Assembly: GCA_041485125.1 (NCBI GenBank)
Contig: JBGPIT010000167.1
Location: forward strand, 1-10,272
Source of the DNA: JBGPIT01 sp041485125
GTDB lineage: Bacteria; Desulfobacterota; Binatia; UTPRO1
Reading direction: 5' to 3'
Length of the DNA stretch: 10,272 nt
Part shown: positions 6,788 to 10,272 of the stretch, piece after piece
Position numbering within the stretch: the stretch's first letter is position 1
How the letters are laid out: each line of letters starts with the position of its first letter
Notes under the pieces: model-generated
Databases searched by the model: none
Told to the model about the DNA's origin: nothing
Seen by the model: the letters and a program-made list of their open reading frames with translations, nothing else
Position numbers and translations under genes: made by a program

Positions 6788-6878
6788 GAAGAAACGCACG
6801 TGGGTGCGGCGCGCGTCGTGGTCGGCGCTCGCGGCAGGCGCCCCACCTCGCCGGCCATTCGCACGCGCCGGGCCGGAT

Positions 6879-6907
6879 TTGGCGCCCCTCGGCGCGCGCG
6901 GTAGGGT
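6879..6907 (+). promoter_or_regulatory. Candidate promoter for the DUF1993-ettA unit
   Basis: TTGGCG (6879-6884, four of six to TTGACA) is followed after exactly 17 bases by TAGGGT (6902-6907), a -10 form common in high-GC bacteria. The leader to the ATG at 6986 would be about 70 bases. It contains a possible weak hairpin (ACCGCC at 6932-6937 with GGCGGT at 6951-6956) and the SD. Rest of the 6728-6985 gap: no RNA gene or small ORF I can support. Confidence 0.4.
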
Positions 6908-6985
6908 GCGTCTTCCAGCCACGTCAGGCGGACCGCCGGCCCGGGAGAGGGGCGGTGGCCGACCTCAACACAAAGGAGCCGTCGC

Positions 6986-7492
6986 ATGGGTGCATTCGAA
7001 ACCGTCACGCAGTTCGCCAAGATGCTCGAGAACCTCGACCGCTGGCTCGAGACGGGTGTCGCTTTCGCGGAGAAGAAGAGCTTCGACGCCGACGTCCTCG
7101 CGCAGTCGCGCCTCGCGCCCGACCAGTACGAGCTCGTTCGGCAGGTGCAGTCGGCGTGTGATGCGGCGAAGTACGCCGCGGCGTATCTCGCGGGCAAGCA
7201 GGCGCCCTCCCATCCGGACACCGAAAAGACGATCAAGGAGCTGCGGGCCCGCATCGCGACCTGCGCGAGCTATCTCCGGAGCGTGAAGGAAGCGGAGTAC
7301 GCGGGCGCGGCGGAGGCGCGCGTCGCGCCGGCCTGGTTGCAAGGGAAGTGGATGCGCGGACGCGACTATCTCACCCAGGTCGCGATTCCGAATTTCTATT
7401 TTCACGTGACGACGGCGTACGCGATCCTTCGTCACAACGGCGTCGAGCTCGGCAAGCTCGACTTCATCGGCTCGATGCCCGTCAACGACTAA
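6986..7492 (+). CDS. DUF1993 family protein (four-helix, DinB/YfiT-like fold)
   Basis: 168 residues, the usual size of DUF1993 proteins, and complete. The recognisable family pattern is an N-terminal FAKMLENLDRWLE helix, LAPDQYELVRQVQSACDAAKYAAA (about residues 43-66), and the C-terminal PNFYFHVTTAYAILRHNGVELGKLDF block (about 135-160). The family is predicted to be helical and related to DinB/DUF1569-like proteins; no biochemical function is established, and I see no signal peptide or membrane helix. Start ATG at 6986 has AAGGAG seven bases upstream. It ends in TAA six bases before ettA, in the same reading frame, and so probably shares its transcript. H141 and H152 in the conserved block could bind a metal, but this is a guess. 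Confidence 0.88.
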   Translation: MGAFETVTQFAKMLENLDRWLETGVAFAEKKSFDADVLAQSRLAPDQYELVRQVQSACDAAKYAAAYLAGKQAPSHPDTEKTIKELRARIATCASYLRSVKEAEYAGAAEARVAPAWLQGKWMRGRDYLTQVAIPNFYFHVTTAYAILRHNGVELGKLDFIGSMPVND

Positions 7493-7498
7493 GCATCC

Positions 7499-9181
7499 AT
7501 GAGCACTGACCCAAACAAAGTCATTTACTCGATGGTCGGCGTCAGCAAGTTCTACGACAAGAAGGCGGTCCTGAATGACATTTATCTTTCGTATTTCTAC
7601 GGAGCGAAAATCGGCGTCATCGGTCTGAACGGATCCGGCAAATCGTCGCTGCTGCGGATCCTCGCGGGCGTCGACAAGGAGTTCAACGGCGAGATCGCAC
7701 TCTCGCCGGGCTATACGATTGGCTTTCTCGAGCAAGAGCCGCTGATCGACGACGCCCGCACGGTGCGGCAAGTCGTGGAAGAAGCCGTGCAAGAAACCGT
7801 CGATCTGTTGAAGGAGTTCGAGGAGATCAACGCCAAGTTCGCCGGAGAGCTGTCCGACGACGAGATGACCGCGCTGCTCGCGCGCCAGGGCGAGGTGCAG
7901 GAGAAGCTCGACCACCAGGACGCCTGGGACCTCGACGCGCGGCTCGAGATGGCGATGGATGCGCTACGCTGCCCGCCGGCGGAGACGCCCGTGAAGGTGT
8001 TGTCCGGTGGCGAGCGTCGCCGCGTGGCGTTGTGTCGGTTGCTCTTGCAGAAGCCCGACGTTCTTCTCCTCGACGAGCCGACCAATCATCTCGATGCCGA
8101 GTCGGTCGCATGGCTCGAGCATCATTTGCAGAGCTATCCGGGCACGATCATCGCGGTGACCCACGACCGGTATTTTCTCGACAACGTCGCGGGTTGGATT
8201 CTCGAGCTCGATCGCGGCAAGGGCATTCCGTGGAAGGGCAACTACACCTCGTGGTTGGAGCAGAAGCAGGAGCGTCTCCGTCACGAGGAATCCACCGAGA
8301 GTGATCGCCAGAAGACGATGGAGCGCGAGCTCGAGTGGATTCGCATGTCGCCGAAGGCGCGGCACGCGAAGGGCAAGGCGCGCATCAACGCGTACGAAGC
8401 CTTGCTCGGCCAGGAGTCGCAGAACCGTCGCGAAGACCTCGAGATCCGCATTCCGGCCGGACCGCGGCTCGGCAACGTCGTCATCGACGCGGACGGGGTC
8501 GGTAAAGCCTACGGCGATCTGCTGCTCGTCGACGACCTGACGTTCTCGCTGCCTCCCGGCGGCATCGTCGGTGTGATCGGTCCGAACGGCGCCGGCAAGA
8601 CGACGTTGTTCCGTATGATCACCGGGCAGGAGCTACCCGACAGCGGAACGATTCGCACCGGCGAGACGGTCGTGCTCGCGTACGTCGATCAGGGCCGGAT
8701 CCTCGATCCGGAGAAAACGGTGTGGGAAGAGATCACCGGCGGCGCCGACCTCTTGAAGCTCGGCACGCGCGAGGTGAACTCACGCGCGTACGTCGCGCGC
8801 TTCGCCTTCGGCGGCACCGACCAGCAAAAGAAGGTCGGGAATTTGTCAGGCGGCGAGCGCAATCGCGTGCACCTGGCGAAGCTCGTGAAAGAGGGTGCGA
8901 ACGTCTTGTTGCTCGACGAGCCGACCAACGATTTGGACGTCAACACCTTGCGCGCGCTCGAGGAGGCGTTGGAGACGTTCGCCGGTTGCGCCGTCGTGAT
9001 CTCCCACGATCGCTGGTTTCTCGATCGGATCGCCACCCACATTCTGGCGTTCGAAGGCGACAGCAAGGTCGTGTGGTTCGAAGGCAACTACTCGGACTAC
9101 GAGGCCGATCGTAAACGCCGGATTGGTGCGGCCGCCGAGCGACCGCACCGGATCAAGTATCGACAATTGACGCGCGTGTGA
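7499..9181 (+). CDS. ettA: ABC-F ATPase, energy-dependent translational throttle protein EttA
   Basis: 560 residues (E. coli EttA is 555). A cytoplasmic, non-transport ABC protein that binds the ribosomal E site and gates entry into elongation according to ATP/ADP. Two ABC domains are complete. In the first: Walker A GLNGSGKSS (42-50), signature LSGGE (168-172), Walker B with catalytic E193 (LLLDEPTNHLDA). In the second: Walker A GPNGAGKTT (361-369), signature LSGGE (449-453), E474 (DEPTNDLD). The arm insertion lies near residues 95-140. The P-site tRNA interaction linker lies near 245-325, with the conserved ELEWIRMSPKARHAKGKARI. The end HRIKYRQL is typical of EttA and separates it from Uup, YheS and resistance ABC-F types. 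ATG at 7499 lacks an SD, but the N-terminus aligns well with known EttA. Likely coupled to the DUF1993 gene upstream. Confidence 0.96.
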   Translation: MSTDPNKVIYSMVGVSKFYDKKAVLNDIYLSYFYGAKIGVIGLNGSGKSSLLRILAGVDKEFNGEIALSPGYTIGFLEQEPLIDDARTVRQVVEEAVQETVDLLKEFEEINAKFAGELSDDEMTALLARQGEVQEKLDHQDAWDLDARLEMAMDALRCPPAETPVKVLSGGERRRVALCRLLLQKPDVLLLDEPTNHLDAESVAWLEHHLQSYPGTIIAVTHDRYFLDNVAGWILELDRGKGIPWKGNYTSWLEQKQERLRHEESTESDRQKTMERELEWIRMSPKARHAKGKARINAYEALLGQESQNRREDLEIRIPAGPRLGNVVIDADGVGKAYGDLLLVDDLTFSLPPGGIVGVIGPNGAGKTTLFRMITGQELPDSGTIRTGETVVLAYVDQGRILDPEKTVWEEITGGADLLKLGTREVNSRAYVARFAFGGTDQQKKVGNLSGGERNRVHLAKLVKEGANVLLLDEPTNDLDVNTLRALEEALETFAGCAVVISHDRWFLDRIATHILAFEGDSKVVWFEGNYSDYEADRKRRIGAAAERPHRIKYRQLTRV

Positions 9182-9210
9182 TCGGGACGTGAATCGACGA
9201 CGGCGCCCGC

Positions 9211-9260
9211 CGACGCGAGCCGCCGATCGCATGCTTCACGCGTATCGGCGGCTCGCGCCG
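9211..9260. terminator. Strong GC hairpin between convergent genes, possible bidirectional terminator
   Basis: CGCGAGCCGCCGAT (9214-9227) is the exact reverse complement of ATCGGCGGCTCGCG (9244-9257), giving a 14-bp perfect stem. After one mismatch two further outer pairs form (9211-9212 with 9259-9260). The 16-base loop can add a CGC/GCG inner stem. It sits in the 116-base gap between the end of ettA and the end of the minus-strand gene at 9298. Neither side has a T-run, so it is not a standard intrinsic terminator. Stable GC hairpins at convergent 3' ends commonly stop polymerase or protect mRNA ends. Confidence 0.6.
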
Positions 9261-9297
9261 GCGAGGATGCGCGACGTCGTCGATCGTCCCGGTCGGC

Positions 9298-9657
9298 TTA
9301 CTGCGCGGGAACGACCGCGAGGGTTGCGCCGGTCGTCGAGTTCTGCACGTGCGCCGAGGCTCGCGCGTCGTTCTTCTTCTCGACGGTGAAGCGACAATAG
9401 TTGCCGTCGCCGCTGGCCGAGACCACGCCTCCGGGCGGCGCGTCGTCTTGCTCGGAGTCGAGCTCGGTGCCGCTCAGGTCCAGCACGTCGGCCTTCATCA
9501 TGCGGCTCTGGTTCCCCACGTTGACGGCGATGCAGGTGATGCCTTCGCCGGTCTCGTGGACGATCGGGGGTGTGAACAACGTGCTGGCGCAGAGCGCCGG
9601 GGTGGCCGTCAGCGCGACGGCACCGGCGAGGACTGAGAGGACGAGAACCGGACGCAT
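9298..9657 (-). CDS. Small exported protein of unknown function
   Basis: 119 residues with a clear Sec signal peptide: Arg at position 2, a hydrophobic core to about residue 18, and a cleavage region TPALCA|S (residues 19-25). The signal-end cysteine C23 is not in a proper lipobox (PALC), so lipidation is unlikely. The mature part of about 95 residues is hydrophilic, with C42 and C88 that could form one disulfide, and alternating polar/hydrophobic stretches (CIAVNVGN, YCRFTVEKK, GATLAVVP) suggesting a small beta-sandwich. I do not recognise the family. Start ATG at 9657 is chosen because AGGAGG stands eight bases upstream and it begins exactly at the signal peptide; the longer in-frame reading to 9855 is arginine/serine-rich and overlaps the TrmO gene. 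Convergent with ettA. Confidence 0.85.
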   Translation of the reverse strand: MRPVLVLSVLAGAVALTATPALCASTLFTPPIVHETGEGITCIAVNVGNQSRMMKADVLDLSGTELDSEQDDAPPGGVVSASGDGNYCRFTVEKKNDARASAHVQNSTTGATLAVVPAQ

Positions 9658-9718
9658 ATGGGATCCCTCCTTGCGTCCGCCGGCGACGTGCGACGGCACG
9701 CGGCCCGGACGCGCGATC

Positions 9719-9748
9719 GCTATCGCACTCTCCGCGCGCGCCTGCCAA
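9719..9748 (-). promoter_or_regulatory. Weak candidate promoter for the small exported protein
   Basis: In the 97-base gap after the TrmO-like gene, minus-strand TTGGCA (9748-9743, five of six to TTGACA) is followed after 18 bases by GATAGC (9724-9719, three of six). The -10 is poor, so the gene might instead be co-transcribed with the TrmO-like gene upstream. Confidence 0.25.
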
Positions 9749-9754
9749 GCACTT

Positions 9755-10255
9755 TCAACGGTCGCGCGGCGGCCGGTAAGGCTTCTTGAGGCGCGGCTCG
9801 ACGCCGGCGTCGAGGTACTCCGAGAGCCAGCCGTGACCGGCGTCGGGCCAGGCATCGATCATCGGTAGATACGGCTTGATGTCGAGGAGCGGCGTCTCGT
9901 CGAGGAGGTCGATGCCTTGCACGCGCACCAGGCCGCACGCCACCTCGATGTCCTGCACCACCACGCTCGTGAGGCCGATTTGCGACGGTCGGTTCGGCGC
10001 GCGCGTCGCGAAGACGCCGCGCTTGGGACCGCCGCGCGGCGGCTTCACTGCCGGCGCCCAGCCGCGGCTTCGGTCGAAGAGGAAGATCAGCCACGCGCGC
10101 GTGAACGAGTCGAGATCGGCGAGCGCGCGCCGGTAGTCCGGCGCGATCTCGAGGACGCCCTCGCTCTCGGGTGAAGCGGTCGGCTGATGGGGCGCGTCCT
10201 CGCGCCGGCGCCAGGGCGTCCGTGCGCGCCCGATGATGCGGATCTCGAGCACCAT
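9755..10255 (-). CDS. trmO: TrmO-like tRNA (t6A37-N6)-methyltransferase, compact single-domain form (UPF0066)
   Basis: 166 residues. TrmO uses S-adenosylmethionine to methylate N6-threonylcarbamoyladenosine at position 37 of tRNA-Thr, improving decoding; the fold is an unusual SAM-binding beta-barrel dimer. Family motifs are clear: FATRAPNRP (82-90), IGLTSV (93-98), and GIDLLDETPLLDIKPYLP (114-131) followed by IDAWPDAGHGWL. E. coli TrmO is 235 residues with an extra C-terminal domain; this protein has only the catalytic domain, as in many short bacterial and archaeal members. The usual RPNPIGLS is RPSQIGLT here, so function on tRNA is probable rather than proven. Start ATG at 10255 lacks a clear SD; only 17 bases of upstream sequence are visible. 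It lies 97 bases upstream of the exported-protein gene on the same strand. Confidence 0.88.
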   Translation of the reverse strand: MVLEIRIIGRARTPWRRREDAPHQPTASPESEGVLEIAPDYRRALADLDSFTRAWLIFLFDRSRGWAPAVKPPRGGPKRGVFATRAPNRPSQIGLTSVVVQDIEVACGLVRVQGIDLLDETPLLDIKPYLPMIDAWPDAGHGWLSEYLDAGVEPRLKKPYRPPRDR

Positions 10256-10272
10256 GGCGGAAGTTCTAGCAC

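Noticed and set aside
6908..6985. Possible riboswitch or leader RNA before DUF1993
   Set aside because: Only a 6-bp stem with a 13-base loop is visible; no known riboswitch consensus recognised.
6965..7915. 316-codon minus-strand open frame opposite DUF1993 and the start of ettA
   Set aside because: Antisense shadow; both plus-strand proteins are clearly recognisable families with correct boundaries.
9658..9855. N-terminal extension of the small exported protein
   Set aside because: It would bury the signal peptide, overlaps the TrmO-like gene and ignores the AGGAGG before the ATG at 9657.
10029..10042. Perfect 14-base palindrome CCGCCGCGCGGCGG
   Set aside because: Inside the TrmO-like gene, encoding its PPRGG segment; expected by chance from Pro/Arg/Gly codons in GC-rich DNA.

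Overview
The window is high-GC bacterial DNA with tightly packed genes and mostly non-overlapping functions. GC content, Shine-Dalgarno sites, an EttA-type ABC-F protein and an aromatic ring-cleavage operon together suggest an environmental, probably Gram-negative bacterium (a deltaproteobacterial, Myxococcota or Binatota-like lineage would fit). The sequence alone does not fix the phylum.

Left two thirds (1-6787, all minus strand): a catabolic operon under a TetR-family regulator. In order of transcription it encodes: the TetR regulator (start 6712); an HpaB-family FADH2-dependent phenol monooxygenase (start 6026); an NAD(P)-dependent aldehyde dehydrogenase (start 4545); a fumarylacetoacetate-hydrolase (FAH/HpaG-like) protein (start 3094); a thiamine-diphosphate (TPP) enzyme of the acetolactate synthase/benzoylformate decarboxylase superfamily (start 2246); and a BphC/HsaC-type extradiol dioxygenase (start 685) that runs off the left edge. 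The genes from monooxygenase to TPP enzyme are joined by three consecutive ATGA stop/start overlaps, so they are almost certainly one transcript. The logic is meta-cleavage: hydroxylate a phenol to a catechol, open the ring beside a hydroxyl, oxidise the semialdehyde, and process the 2-oxo/enol acid with the FAH protein. The TPP enzyme is not part of the textbook homoprotocatechuate or biphenyl pathways and is the most intriguing member. A promoter with a consensus -35 (TTGACA) and a palindromic operator overlapping the -10 sits just upstream of the regulator.

Middle (6728-9181): a divergent intergenic region with a candidate plus-strand promoter, then a two-gene plus-strand unit: a DUF1993 protein and the ABC-F translation factor EttA, separated by 6 bases and lying in the same reading frame.

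Right end (9182-10272): a 14-bp perfect GC-rich hairpin lies between convergent genes. It is followed on the minus strand by a small exported protein of unknown function and a compact single-domain TrmO-like tRNA methyltransferase. I saw no tRNA, rRNA, CRISPR array, insertion sequence or prophage. The window looks like a chromosomal catabolic island beside housekeeping genes; the unusual biochemistry, if any, is in the operon.
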